From the NCBI GenBank assembly GCA_016199325.1, contig JACQGW010000144.1, positions 1 through 30,671 of the forward strand: DNA of 30,671 nucleotides. The letters run 5' to 3'. Below, one piece after another: positions 1 to 8,077 of this stretch (its first letter is position 1; every line of letters begins with the position of its first letter). A program made the position numbers and the translations under genes. Below the pieces are notes generated by a model. It made no database searches. It saw only the letters and a list, made by a program, of their open reading frames with translations, and was not told the origin of the DNA. This DNA is from Chloroflexota bacterium (lineage in GTDB: Bacteria; Chloroflexota; Dehalococcoidia; JACQGW01).

Positions 1-629
1 GGGTGGCGCTCGCCCGGGCGCTGGCGCCGCAGCCGGCCCTGATTCTGCTCGACGAGCCGTTCTCGAACCTGGACGTCACCCTGCGTGTGAAGGTGCGCGC
101 CGAGGTGCGCGACATCCTGGCCCAGGCCCGGGCGACGGCCATCTTCGTCACCCACGACCAGGCCGAGGCGCTCTCGCTCGCCGATCGCGTGGCCGTGATG
201 TGGGCTGGGCGCATTCTGCAAGTTGGGCCGCCGGTCGAGGTCTACCGACGCCCGGCGACACCCGAGGTGGCCGTCTTTGTCGGCGACATGGACAGCCTCC
301 CGGGTGAGACCAGGGGCGGGCGTGTCCAGTGCGAGCTCGGCGAGCTCGAGTCCCTCGGGCCGGCCATCGGCAAGGTCAACGTCCTGATTCGCCCGGAGTC
401 GGTCCAGGTCTTCCCCGCGCCGGACGGCGACGCCGTCGTCCTCTGGCGCGAGTTTTTCGGCCACGATCAGCGGCTGCGGATCCGGTTAGCCTCCGGCCGG
501 ATCATCCACGCCCGCCTGGGCAGCGAGTTCGACATCCTGCCCGGCCAGCGGGTACGGCTCACGGTTCGTGATAGGGTCTCGACGTTCCCGGCAGCCGGCG
601 CGGTCCCCGCGCTGGCCCACAGCCATTGA
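1..629 (+). CDS. ABC transporter ATP-binding protein, C-terminal part (5'-truncated by window edge)
   Basis: The reading frame is open from the first base (complete codons from base 3), so the Walker A half and most of the LSGGQ signature lie outside the window. The visible part opens with the VALARALAP stretch that follows the signature. It continues with Walker B and D-loop LILLDEPFSNLD (visible residues about 13-24) and the switch histidine in FVTHDQ (about residue 51). The last 75 or so residues (LIRPESV, then a beta-rich segment) resemble a TOBE domain. That layout is typical of importer ATPases of the FbpC/PotA/CysA type, which couple ATP hydrolysis to uptake of iron, polyamine, sulfate or similar substrates at the inner face of the membrane. 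The substrate cannot be told without the permease and binding-protein genes, presumably upstream. It ends 21 bases before the flippase-GT2 gene and may be co-transcribed with it. Confidence 0.93.
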   Translation, partial: VALARALAPQPALILLDEPFSNLDVTLRVKVRAEVRDILAQARATAIFVTHDQAEALSLADRVAVMWAGRILQVGPPVEVYRRPATPEVAVFVGDMDSLPGETRGGRVQCELGELESLGPAIGKVNVLIRPESVQVFPAPDGDAVVLWREFFGHDQRLRIRLASGRIIHARLGSEFDILPGQRVRLTVRDRVSTFPAAGAVPALAHSH

Positions 630-650
630 GATCATCTTGGAGCCCGTGAG

Positions 651-2918
651 ATGGCTCGGACGCTGAGGGCGCCGTCGCCCCCGCTGCTCGCCGCTCCTCA
701 GCTCCGCTGGAGCAGCCGGCAGCTCGGCCTGACGCTTGGCCTCCTGATCCTCCTCGGTTGGGCACTTGCCGGCCTGGACGACGGCGGCCGGCTCATCGCG
801 GCTGCCCGGGGGCTCTGGCAGCAGCCGGGCCTGCTGATCCTCTTTCTGCTCACCTACACGGCCGCCTTCGGCCTTCGGGCGGCGGCCTGGCAGATGCTCA
901 TTCCCGCCGGGCCGGGGCCGGCCCGCCTCTTCGCGATCCTCCAGATTGCGCTCCTGGCGAATCACCTGTTCCCGACCAAAGCCGGCGAGATCATCCGGAT
1001 CGGCCTGCTCGCGCGCCGCGGCGTGCCGTCCGGAACGGCGGTCGGCTCCACGACGCTGGCGCGCCTGCTCGACTTCGCGGCGCTCTGCCTGATCGCCCTC
1101 GTCCTCGGCCCGCTTGCCGGGGGCCGTCTCGACCTCCTGCTCGGCAGCCTGGCCGTGCCCATCTCGGCCATCGGCCTGGGCGCCTTCGCCTGCTATCTGC
1201 TTGCATCAGGCCGTCTCTCACCGCTCTGGTCGCGCCTGCCCGATCGACCTGCCCGCCTGGCCCATGACGTCCAGACAGCCTTGGGTGCCACACCGTCACG
1301 CCGTCTGGTGGCCGCCTTCGGCGTCGTGCTCCTGAGCTGGCTCCTGGAGGCGGGCGCCCTCTGGTCGACGGCCCGAGCCGCCGGTGTTCCCCTCTCGTTC
1401 GCCGTGGCGGCGGCCACCACGGCGTTCACGATTGCGTTCCAGGCGTTTCAGGTGACCCCGGGCGGGCTCGGCCTCTACGAGGCCACGCTCACCGGTGGTC
1501 TCGCCCTCTACGGCGTCGATCCGACGGTCGGTCTGGCCCTGGCTGTGGCAACCCACGCGTTGAAGTTCGCCTACGCCTACCTTGCCGGTCTCATCGCGCT
1601 CGTCGTCGAAAGCTCCAGCGGCATCGGTCGCGCCGTTCTCCGGCAACGGCTGGCGGCGATCGCCCTCGTCATGCGTCATGCGTCATACGTCATACGTCAT
1701 GGGCGCGCTGTTGTCCGGCAGCGGTTGGCGGCGATCGCCAGGCGGGCGCGTCTGGGCGCCTCCGTCGACCTCGGCGTCGTCCTCGCGACCGTCGCCTACC
1801 TGGCCGTTCAGCCCGGCGCGCCGACGACGGCCGCCGCCTGGCAGGCCCTGCTGGTCGGCTTGTTCGCCACGGCGCCGCTCGTCGTGCTCGGCCGCTGCCA
1901 CCATCTGCCCGCCCGCCTGGCGCCGATCCTGGTCGCCGTGCCGGCGCTGTTTCTCATCCTGTTCGGCCTCCCGGTGCCCGTCGCGAGCCTGCTGGCGGTC
2001 GTCCTGGCCGCTCCAGCTGCTGTGGGGCAGCGCTCCTTGCATCCGTCTGCCATTCCGGTTGCCGTGGTCTGGCCGGGCCTTCTGGCCCAATCCATCGCCG
2101 CCGGCGTCCAGCAGCCGGTTGCCGTCGCGCTGTTCGGCGCCGCCTCGCTGGTCTCGCTGCTGCTCGTCCGCCAGTGGTGGCTGACGAACCGCCCCCTGCC
2201 GCCGCCGGGCCCCCTTCCCCCCGGCGCTCTGGTCGCCGTGCTGATTCCGGTGCACGACGAGGCGGCGACGATTGCCAGCGTCATCACCGGGGTGCCGCGG
2301 GCGTTGCTCGGGGAGCGCGGCCTGGAGGCGCTGGTCGTCGTCGTCGACGACGGCTCGACCGACGGCTCCGCGGCTATCGCCCGGGCCGCCGGCGCCGACG
2401 TCGTCAACCGCCATCCAACCCGCCGCGGACTGGGCGCTGCCCTGCGGACGGCTCTTGGCATCGCCCAGCAGCGCCAGGCGGGCGCCGCGGTCTACCTGGA
2501 CGGCGATGGCGAATACGATCCCGACGAGGTGCCGACCGTGCTCGATCCCATCCGTCGGGGCGAGGCCGACTACGTGCTCGGATCGCGCTTCCCGCGCGCA
2601 GCCTCGTCGATGCGTCCGAGCCGCCGTCTGGGCAACCGGGCCTTCACCCTGTTGCTCGGTCTGCTCGCCGGCCGCCGGGTCGCCGACGGCCAGACCGGCT
2701 TTCGTGCCTTCAGCGCCCGGGCCCTGGCGAGCGCCGAGATCATCCATGACTACAACTACGCCCAGGTGCTCACGCTTGACCTCCTGCGCAAGGGCATGCG
2801 GCTCGCCGAGGTCCCGATTCGCTACCACCCGCGGCAGCAGGGCACATCCTTCATCCGGTACCGTGAGTACCTCCGCCGGGTGCTGCCGGCGATCGCCCGA
2901 GAGGTCCTGGGCCCGTGA
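651..2918 (+). CDS. Flippase-like (LPG synthase TM) / GT2 polyprenyl-phosphate glycosyltransferase fusion protein
   Basis: 755-residue fusion. Residues about 25-320 form a multi-helix domain with the PGGLGLYEA motif (about 269-277) of the lysylphosphatidylglycerol-synthase TM / flippase-like family. Residues about 370-510 are a second hydrophobic block. Residues about 525-755 are a cytosolic GT2 domain of the dolichyl-phosphate-mannose synthase type: VLIPVHDE, VVVDDGSTDG near 565, and the DXD-like DGDGEYDPDE near 616. From these families I infer that it puts a nucleotide-sugar residue on a polyprenyl phosphate and may help move the product across the membrane. The ATG start gives a sensible N-terminus before the first helix. 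The stop overlaps the next start by four bases (GTGA), so translation is probably coupled. Residues about 326-363 carry an in-frame duplication with a heptamer repeat (see repeat entry). An alternative reading is a dual-domain protein with a purely regulatory membrane part. Confidence 0.87.
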   Translation: MARTLRAPSPPLLAAPQLRWSSRQLGLTLGLLILLGWALAGLDDGGRLIAAARGLWQQPGLLILFLLTYTAAFGLRAAAWQMLIPAGPGPARLFAILQIALLANHLFPTKAGEIIRIGLLARRGVPSGTAVGSTTLARLLDFAALCLIALVLGPLAGGRLDLLLGSLAVPISAIGLGAFACYLLASGRLSPLWSRLPDRPARLAHDVQTALGATPSRRLVAAFGVVLLSWLLEAGALWSTARAAGVPLSFAVAAATTAFTIAFQAFQVTPGGLGLYEATLTGGLALYGVDPTVGLALAVATHALKFAYAYLAGLIALVVESSSGIGRAVLRQRLAAIALVMRHASYVIRHGRAVVRQRLAAIARRARLGASVDLGVVLATVAYLAVQPGAPTTAAAWQALLVGLFATAPLVVLGRCHHLPARLAPILVAVPALFLILFGLPVPVASLLAVVLAAPAAVGQRSLHPSAIPVAVVWPGLLAQSIAAGVQQPVAVALFGAASLVSLLLVRQWWLTNRPLPPPGPLPPGALVAVLIPVHDEAATIASVITGVPRALLGERGLEALVVVVDDGSTDGSAAIARAAGADVVNRHPTRRGLGAALRTALGIAQQRQAGAAVYLDGDGEYDPDEVPTVLDPIRRGEADYVLGSRFPRAASSMRPSRRLGNRAFTLLLGLLAGRRVADGQTGFRAFSARALASAEIIHDYNYAQVLTLDLLRKGMRLAEVPIRYHPRQQGTSFIRYREYLRRVLPAIAREVLGP
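1629..1739 (+). repeat. In-frame 75-bp duplication with (GTCATRC) heptamer array inside the flippase-GT2 gene
   Basis: Two 36-base copies (1629-1664 and 1704-1739) differ at about four positions and start 75 bases apart, which is exactly 25 codons. Between them lie five consecutive 7-base units of the form GTCATGC/GTCATAC/GTCATGG (1668-1702). Both copies encode RAV(L/V)RQRLAAIA, and the heptamers encode MRHASYVIRHG. The array falls in the linker between the two membrane blocks. The heptamer core, on the other strand GCATGAC, is also the core of the dispersed element at 15264 and 29628. Confidence 0.85.
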
Positions 2919-4417
2919 GCGCCCCGACCGGCTCGACGGCCACGCCGCCGACCGGAGCGGTTGGACGCGCACGGTGGCCGGCCGGGGACCGCCGCCTGCT
3001 CGTCGTGGCCGCCCTGCTCGGGATTCTGTTCGCTGGCTTCTACCAGCTCGGCGTGCCGCTCCGGGCCACGCACAGCGCCCGAGTCAGCGGCGACGAGCCG
3101 TTCTATCTACTGACGGCGGTGAGCCTCATCGAGGATGGCGACCTCGACCTGGCCAACGACTACGAATTGCGCCGCTACCGCGCCTACTTCGACCATCCAC
3201 AGGAGCTCTGGCACCAGTCGGCGCCGGCGGCCGACGGTCGCCTGCTCTCGCCCCACAACCTCGGGGTCTCGTTGCTCATCGTGCCGGCCTACACCCTGGG
3301 TAGGCTGGATGGCGTCAAGCGGTTCCTGGCGGTCCTGGGGGGCGTGACCGTCGCCTTCACCTTTCTGCTCGCCCATCGGGTGACCGGCTTCCTTGTCGCG
3401 TCGGCTGCCGCCGCTGCGCTTCTCGGCATGGCGGCGCCGCTGTTCGTCTACTCCACGCAGATCTACCCCGAGGCGCCCGCCGCGTTGCTCGTCACCGCCC
3501 TCGTCTGGCTCCTGCTGGGCCGCCGGCCAGGCCGATGGACGGCGGTTCTCCTCGCCCTCGGCCTGAACGGATTGCTCTGGCTCGGGGTGAAGTTCGCGTT
3601 CGTCGCCGGCGCCATCGCCGTTCCGACGCTCATGCGCCTCAGCCCGCGCGCCCGCCTGCTCCTGCTGTCGCTCCTCGTCTCGAGCGGCGCTGCCTACGCC
3701 TGGTTTCACCTGGCGACCTACGGCGGGCTCACGCCCTACGCGGTGAATCGACTGTACGCCGGCAGCACCACCGTCGAGCTGGTCGGTCTGCACCTGGAGG
3801 TCTGGAACCGCCTCTACCGCCTGGTCGGGCTCTGGGTGGACGGGGAATTCGGCCTTGTCCGCTGGGCCCCGCTGCTCCTGCTCGCCGTCCCGGCCGCGCC
3901 CCTGCTCGCTCGGCGTGCTGGATTCGCCGGCTGGATGCTGCTCCTCGTCTTCGGCGCGCAGCTCCTGGTGGCCGTCTTCCTGAGCATCACGATGCGCGGC
4001 TGGTGGTTCCCTGGCCGGATGCTGATCGCCGTCCTGCCGCTCCTCGCCGTTCCCCTGGCCGAGTTTTTCGGGCTCGTCCGTCTGCGCCCGGCGCTTGGCG
4101 GCCCGGTCGCGCTCCCGGCTGCCTACGGCCTGGGCGTCACCCTCGCCCTGCGCGAGGCCGTCGCCGCCGAGAGTGTCGTGCTCGCGGTCGATCCCTTTGC
4201 ACTGCCCTGGCCGCCCTTCCAGGTCGTCGCCGGACTGTTCCCGGTCTACACCAGCTACGAGCTGCCCACCTGGCTTCTGACGGCGGCCTGGCTGCTGCTG
4301 GCCGGCGGCCTCGTCGCAGCGGGTTGGCGCCTCCGGGCACACGCCGCCCGGGCCGCTGCTCCCCAGCGCGCCGACCCCCCTCGGGCACTGTCGGCGGGCG
4401 CGAGCGAAGGCCGATGA
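2915..4417 (+). CDS. Polytopic membrane protein, probable GT-C (GT39/ArnT-like) glycosyltransferase
   Basis: 500 residues, mostly hydrophobic, with roughly ten predicted membrane helices and a basic cytosolic N-terminus. Just after the first helix is SGDEPFYLL (about residues 55-64). An acidic pair in this first extracytoplasmic loop is typical of GT-C enzymes, which transfer sugars from polyprenyl-phosphate donors on the outer face of the membrane. A long loop follows (DYELRRYRAYFDHP onward) and the rest is alternating helices. The GTG start overlaps the upstream stop by four bases, and its own TGA overlaps the ATG of the flavoprotein. This places it between a probable donor-lipid synthase and a sugar-ring-mutase-like flavoprotein, which fits a donor-using role. 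Substrate and acceptor cannot be read from the sequence, and a non-enzymatic membrane protein is possible. Confidence 0.75.
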   Translation: MSAPTGSTATPPTGAVGRARWPAGDRRLLVVAALLGILFAGFYQLGVPLRATHSARVSGDEPFYLLTAVSLIEDGDLDLANDYELRRYRAYFDHPQELWHQSAPAADGRLLSPHNLGVSLLIVPAYTLGRLDGVKRFLAVLGGVTVAFTFLLAHRVTGFLVASAAAAALLGMAAPLFVYSTQIYPEAPAALLVTALVWLLLGRRPGRWTAVLLALGLNGLLWLGVKFAFVAGAIAVPTLMRLSPRARLLLLSLLVSSGAAYAWFHLATYGGLTPYAVNRLYAGSTTVELVGLHLEVWNRLYRLVGLWVDGEFGLVRWAPLLLLAVPAAPLLARRAGFAGWMLLLVFGAQLLVAVFLSITMRGWWFPGRMLIAVLPLLAVPLAEFFGLVRLRPALGGPVALPAAYGLGVTLALREAVAAESVVLAVDPFALPWPPFQVVAGLFPVYTSYELPTWLLTAAWLLLAGGLVAAGWRLRAHAARAAAPQRADPPRALSAGASEGR

Positions 4418-5802
4418 CCCGAACAGTCGTCGTCGGCGGGGGGCCGGCCGGCCTCGCCGCCGCCTACCGCTTGACCGAGCAGCTTGACCACAGCGCCCTC
4501 GTGATCGAGCGCGCCGCAACGCCGGGCGGCCTCGCCGCCGGCTTCCGCCACGGCGACTACACCCTCGACTTCGGCCCCCATCGCCTGCATCTGGCCGCCG
4601 ATCCCGCCGTGCTGGCGGACCTCCGGCGGCTTCTCGGTGATGACCTGGAGCTTCAGCGGAGGCGTGGTCGCATCCGACTCGACGGCCGCGACCTCCCGTA
4701 CCCGATCGGGCCAGCCACCCTGCTCCGGCTCGGACCCCGCCGGCTCGCCGGCCTCGGGGTCGGCGCTCTGGCGGCCAGATTCGCCCGCCAACCACAGCCC
4801 CCGGCGTCCTACGAGGATGCTCTGCAGGCCCGCCTGGGCGAGCCCCTTTACCGGCTGTTCTACGCCCCCTACGCCGAGAAGGTCTGGGGTCTGCCGGGCA
4901 GCCAGATCGCCGTCGATCAGGCCGAGCGCCGGGTCAATCAGCGCGGGTCGACCGACCTCCTGCGACTCCTGCTCGGCGGCGGCGGCCGCCACTACCTCTA
5001 TCCACGTGGCGGCTTCGGCCGAATTCCAGCGGCCTATGCCAGCGCGCTGGCACAACGGCCGGCGGCTCGGCTCGAGTGTGATGCGACGGTCGCCGGCGTC
5101 GAATGGCGCGATGGCCGGATCGAGGCGGTCACGTACGTACAGGGGGGTCGCTCGGTTCGGGTGCCCACCGACCACCTCGTCTGGACGGCGCCGCTGGCAG
5201 AGCTGGTTCGCCGGCTCGATCCGCCGCCGCCATCGCCCGTTCGGCGCACCGCCGAGGAGCTTCGGTACCGCGCCGTCGTCCTTTGCTACGTCGTCCTGGA
5301 CGTGCCGCGCGTGGGAATGGCCGATACCCACTATTTCCCAGAGCAGCGATACCCCTTCAACCGGGTGATCGAGCAGAAGAACTTCAGCGCCGAGATGGTC
5401 CCGCCCGACCGGACCGTCCTCGGCATGGATCTGACCTGCGACCCCGACGGCGGCCTCCTGGCGGCCTCGGATGACGAGCTCGGCCGGCTCGTTCTGCCGG
5501 CGCTGGCAGCGGCCGGGCTGGCCCAACCGGAGCGGGTGATCGAGATCTTCAGTCGGGGCTGCCGCCATGCCTACCCCGTCTGCCACCTGGGCTACCGTGC
5601 CGCCCTGGAGCAGACGCTCTGCTGGCTCGCCGAGCTCGCCAACCTGTGGCTGGTCGGTCGCCACGGCCTGTTTCTCCACAACAACACGCATCACTCCATC
5701 CTGATGGGCTATCGCGCTGCGGACGCCATCGCCGCCGGCGACGACCGCGCGACCTGGCTCGCCGCCCTGGCCCAGTTCGCAACGGCGCGCGTCGCCGACT
5801 AG
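4414..5802 (+). CDS. FAD-dependent oxidoreductase, UDP-galactopyranose mutase / protoporphyrinogen oxidase-like
   Basis: 462 residues from the ATG that overlaps the preceding stop (ATGA). The N-terminus is a classic dinucleotide-binding fold, VVVGGGPAGLAAAYRL (residues about 5-20), followed by VIERAATPGGLAAGF. The YAPYAEKVWG motif (about 150-159) is characteristic of a flavoprotein group usually labelled protoporphyrinogen-oxidase-like or UDP-galactopyranose-mutase-like in glycan loci. The C-terminal FAD contact is GRHGLFLHNNTHHS (about 415-428). There is no heme-synthesis gene nearby and it is translationally coupled to membrane glycosyltransferases. I therefore favour a glycan or polyprenyl-sugar role, for example ring contraction or oxidation of a sugar donor, over protoporphyrinogen oxidation. 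The exact reaction is unknown. Confidence 0.8.
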   Translation: MTRTVVVGGGPAGLAAAYRLTEQLDHSALVIERAATPGGLAAGFRHGDYTLDFGPHRLHLAADPAVLADLRRLLGDDLELQRRRGRIRLDGRDLPYPIGPATLLRLGPRRLAGLGVGALAARFARQPQPPASYEDALQARLGEPLYRLFYAPYAEKVWGLPGSQIAVDQAERRVNQRGSTDLLRLLLGGGGRHYLYPRGGFGRIPAAYASALAQRPAARLECDATVAGVEWRDGRIEAVTYVQGGRSVRVPTDHLVWTAPLAELVRRLDPPPPSPVRRTAEELRYRAVVLCYVVLDVPRVGMADTHYFPEQRYPFNRVIEQKNFSAEMVPPDRTVLGMDLTCDPDGGLLAASDDELGRLVLPALAAAGLAQPERVIEIFSRGCRHAYPVCHLGYRAALEQTLCWLAELANLWLVGRHGLFLHNNTHHSILMGYRAADAIAAGDDRATWLAALAQFATARVAD

Positions 5803-5803
5803 G

Positions 5804-5832
5804 GCGGCACGGATTCTGCCCCGTCGTGCCGC
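5804..5832 (+). other. Weak hairpin between flavoprotein and CoA-transferase genes
   Basis: The arms GCGGCACG (5804-5811) and CGTGCCGC (5825-5832) pair over 8 bp with a 13-base loop. The sequence after it (TGATACGACC) has no T-run, so this is at best a weak or Rho-assisted stop after the glycan operon. Confidence 0.3.
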
Positions 5833-5866
5833 TGATACGACCGTTCTTCGAGTCGAGGAGGCAGGC

Positions 5867-7174
5867 ATGGCGGAGCACGGTTCCCGTTCCGCGAGCACGC
5901 CCCGCTGGGTTGATCCGGCTGAGGCGGTCGCCGTCGTCGAGTCGGGCTGGCGGGTTTTCGTCCAGGGCGGCTGCTCGACGCCAACCGCCCTTGTCGAGGC
6001 GCTGACAGCCAGAGGCCGTGCACTGTCCAACGTCGAGGTCGTCCACATCCACACCGAGGGGCCGGCCCCCTACGTCTCGCCGGAGCTCGCGGGCCATTTC
6101 CGCCATCGCGCGCTCTTCATCGGGTCGAACGTGCGCTCGGCCATCAACGAGGGGTTCGCCGACTACTCGCCGGTCTTCCTCTCCGACATTCCGGCGCTCT
6201 TCCAGAGCGGCCGGCTGCCCCTCGACGTCGCGCTGCTCCACCTCTCGCCGCCGGATGCGCACGGCTACTGCTCATTCGGGCTCTCGGTGGATTGTTCCAA
6301 AGCGGCGGCCGAGTCGGCCCGCATCGTCATCGCCCAGATCAACCCGCAGATGCCACGCACTCTTGGCGACAGCTTCCTCCACCTCAGCCAGATCGACTAC
6401 GCCGTAGCGGTCGACGCTCCGCCGTACACGCTCCGGCCCGAGCCCGTCGACGAGGTGGCCCGCCGCATCGGCGAGTGCGCCGCCGGACTGGTCGAGGACG
6501 GCGCCACGCTCCAGATCGGCATCGGCGCCATCCCGAACGCCGTGCTCGCGGCGCTGCACGGGAGGTCCGACCTGGGCGTTCACAGCGAGATGTTCTCCGA
6601 CGGCGTGCTCGACCTGGTCGAGGCAGGTGTCATCACCGGAGCTCGCAAGACGCTCCACCCGCGCAAGATCGTGGCGACGTTCCTGATGGGCAGCCGCCAC
6701 CTCTATGAGTTCGTCCACGACAACCCGGCGGTGGAGATGCGCCCGGTGGAGTACACCAACGACACCCGCATCATCCGCCAGCAGCACAAGATGACCGCCA
6801 TCAACTCGGCCCTCCAGATCGACCTGACCGGACAGGTGTGCGCCGAGTCCATCGGTCTGCGCCTGTACAGCGGCGTCGGCGGCCAGATGGACTTCCTGCG
6901 AGGCGCGGCGCTGGCGGTCGACGGCAAGCCGATCATCGCCCTACCCTCCACCGCCCTCGGCGGTCGGGCCTCACGGATCGTGCCAACGCTACCGGCGGGC
7001 GCCGGCGTCACGACGACGCGCGCCCACGTGCACTACGTCGTGACCGAGTACGGGGTGGCCAACCTGCACGGCCTGAGCCTGCGCGAACGGGCCGGCCGAC
7101 TCATCGAGCTGGCCCACCCGGACTTCCGGCCGGAGCTCCGGGCGCTTGCGCGGCGGCATTTCGGCGTCAGGTGA
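5867..7174 (+). CDS. Acetyl-CoA hydrolase/transferase family CoA-transferase (4-hydroxybutyrate CoA-transferase-like)
   Basis: 435 residues, the normal size for the family. The ATG follows a good ribosome site (GAGGAGG). Family signatures run in order: GSNVRSAINEG near residue 86, the CoA-binding loop GIGAIPNAV near 218, HSEMFSDG with Glu241 as the likely catalytic glutamate that forms the glutamyl-CoA thioester, EYTNDTRIIRQQ, and the C-terminal VVTEYGVANLHG. Members move CoA between acetyl-CoA and short acyl acids such as 4-hydroxybutyrate, butyrate, propionate or succinate. The sequence most resembles the AbfT/Cat2 branch, but substrate cannot be fixed by eye. No other fermentation or 4-hydroxybutyrate gene is adjacent, so it appears to be a stand-alone cytosolic enzyme. 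Confidence 0.9.
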   Translation: MAEHGSRSASTPRWVDPAEAVAVVESGWRVFVQGGCSTPTALVEALTARGRALSNVEVVHIHTEGPAPYVSPELAGHFRHRALFIGSNVRSAINEGFADYSPVFLSDIPALFQSGRLPLDVALLHLSPPDAHGYCSFGLSVDCSKAAAESARIVIAQINPQMPRTLGDSFLHLSQIDYAVAVDAPPYTLRPEPVDEVARRIGECAAGLVEDGATLQIGIGAIPNAVLAALHGRSDLGVHSEMFSDGVLDLVEAGVITGARKTLHPRKIVATFLMGSRHLYEFVHDNPAVEMRPVEYTNDTRIIRQQHKMTAINSALQIDLTGQVCAESIGLRLYSGVGGQMDFLRGAALAVDGKPIIALPSTALGGRASRIVPTLPAGAGVTTTRAHVHYVVTEYGVANLHGLSLRERAGRLIELAHPDFRPELRALARRHFGVR

Positions 7175-7379
7175 CGACGAGCGACGCGGGCAAGATGGGC
7201 CTATCGAGTCGGTCCTCCGGTTCCGGGAGACGTACCCGGTGAGCAGTTGACCTTGCCCCCTGGCCGGGCCAGCGGGCGAGCGAGCAGAAGATGAGCACCG
7301 TTTGGGCTGTCAGGTGAACAGCGATCGCGGGTACGCTGCGACTATCGGCGGTCTATCCAGCCGAAGAAAGGGGAACACA

Positions 7380-7820
7380 ATGGCGGAACAAGACGTGATC
7401 AAGCTCGCTCGTGAGGAGGTCGAGGCGTTCAATACGGGCGATTGGCAGCGTATGAAGGCATCGCTGGCTCCCGATGCCGTCTATCACGAGCTGGCGACCC
7501 AGCGGCGCATCCAGGGACCGGACCAGATCGTTCAGGTCAACCAGGCCTGGCGTCAGGCGTTCCCCGATGCGAAGGGGACAATCAGCAGGGCGCTGGTCAG
7601 CGGCAATACGGTGACCCTGGAGATCACCTGGGAGGGGACGCAGACCGGCCCGATGGCGACGCCGACCGGCACGCTCCCGCCCTCTGGGAAGCGAGCGACG
7701 GTACCGGCTGTCGAGGTGGTCACGATCCAGGACGGCAAGGTGAAGGAGATCAAGCACTACTTCGACCTCATGGGGCTGCTCCAGCAGATCGGCGCGCTGC
7801 CCACGCAGAGGGCCGCCTAG
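7380..7820 (+). CDS. SnoaL-like / NTF2-fold ester cyclase family protein
   Basis: 146 residues from the ATG that follows AAGAAAGGGG. The pattern is the alpha+beta cone of SnoaL-like proteins: a first helix (IKLAREEVEAFNTGDWQRMKA), then LAPDAVYHE, GPDQIVQVNQAWRQAFPDA, and strands ending in DGKVKEIKHYFDLMGLLQQIG. Many relatives of about 130-150 residues are annotated as ester cyclases or polyketide-cyclase-like, usually without known substrate. The active site may sit in the cone cavity (His and Asp of VYHE and HYFD are candidates), but this is inference. The 205 bases between the CoA-transferase stop and this start contain no clear promoter pair. Its TAG stop is part of a CTAG palindrome shared with the stop of the opposing XRE gene. 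Confidence 0.8.
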   Translation: MAEQDVIKLAREEVEAFNTGDWQRMKASLAPDAVYHELATQRRIQGPDQIVQVNQAWRQAFPDAKGTISRALVSGNTVTLEITWEGTQTGPMATPTGTLPPSGKRATVPAVEVVTIQDGKVKEIKHYFDLMGLLQQIGALPTQRAA

Positions 7821-8077
7821 CCCGGATTCCTCGGCTGGCCGGAGGACCGGCCCTCACCCCGTCCCGCTTCCCTCGCCACCCCTCTCCCGCCGGGCGGGAG
7901 AGGGGACGTTTGGGCTACACACAGTCGGGCAAGCGTGTCAAACCGAATGCCCGCTGACTCGCCCCTCTCAAGCGCCGAAACCGTGTCTGGGCGGAGCCCT
8001 GCCAGAGCAGCCAGTTGCCGCTGCGACAGCCGCCTCTCGGCTCGCAGAGCCGGGATCCTCACTCGTACACGACTCAT
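7817..8077 (-). CDS. Small XRE-family HTH regulator with repeat-derived C-terminus
   Basis: The first 50 or so residues form a typical Cro/C1 helix-turn-helix: IPALRAERRLSQRQLAALAG, then LRPDTVSALERGE, then IRFDTLARLCVA. The ATG at 8077 has AGGAG seven bases upstream. In relatives the domain usually continues as ALxCQPGDLLE. Here the frame instead runs into proline/glycine/arginine-rich sequence (TSPLPPGGRGVAREAGRGEG) encoded by a CCCTCACCC/CCCCTCTCCC-type palindromic repeat. The last 30 or so residues are therefore probably not ancestral. It could still bind DNA as a mini-repressor, or be a decaying gene. The nearest possible targets are its own promoter and the palindrome at 8200-8218. No toxin partner is visible beside it. 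Confidence 0.68.
   Translation of the reverse strand: MSRVRVRIPALRAERRLSQRQLAALAGLRPDTVSALERGESAGIRFDTLARLCVAQTSPLPPGGRGVAREAGRGEGRSSGQPRNPG
7842..7905. repeat. CCCTCACCCC...CCCCTCTCCC palindromic intergenic-type repeat
   Basis: A 13-base inverted repeat (7879-7891 with 7893-7905, one central base) made of CCCCTCTCCCGCC and its complement. It is preceded by CCGGCCCTCACCCCGTCCC. The same general motif is well known as a dispersed repeat in many GC-rich bacteria. It lies inside the 3' part of the XRE frame and could form a strong hairpin in either transcript. Confidence 0.7.

Noticed and set aside
3107..4795. Very long open frames antisense to good genes (for example 3107-4795, 4255-6054, 1683-2972 and 16674-18398 on the minus strand, 8285-9691 and 11774-13297 on the plus strand)
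   Set aside because: Each lies opposite a gene with clear family motifs. Their products are low-complexity Arg/Gly/Ala/Pro or Gln/Asp-rich, as expected from GC-rich codon shadows, and none has a ribosome site or motif.
5867..7820. CoA-transferase and SnoaL genes as a polyketide or 4-hydroxybutyrate cluster
   Set aside because: No other pathway gene lies nearby, and the two genes are separated by 205 bases with no shared signal.
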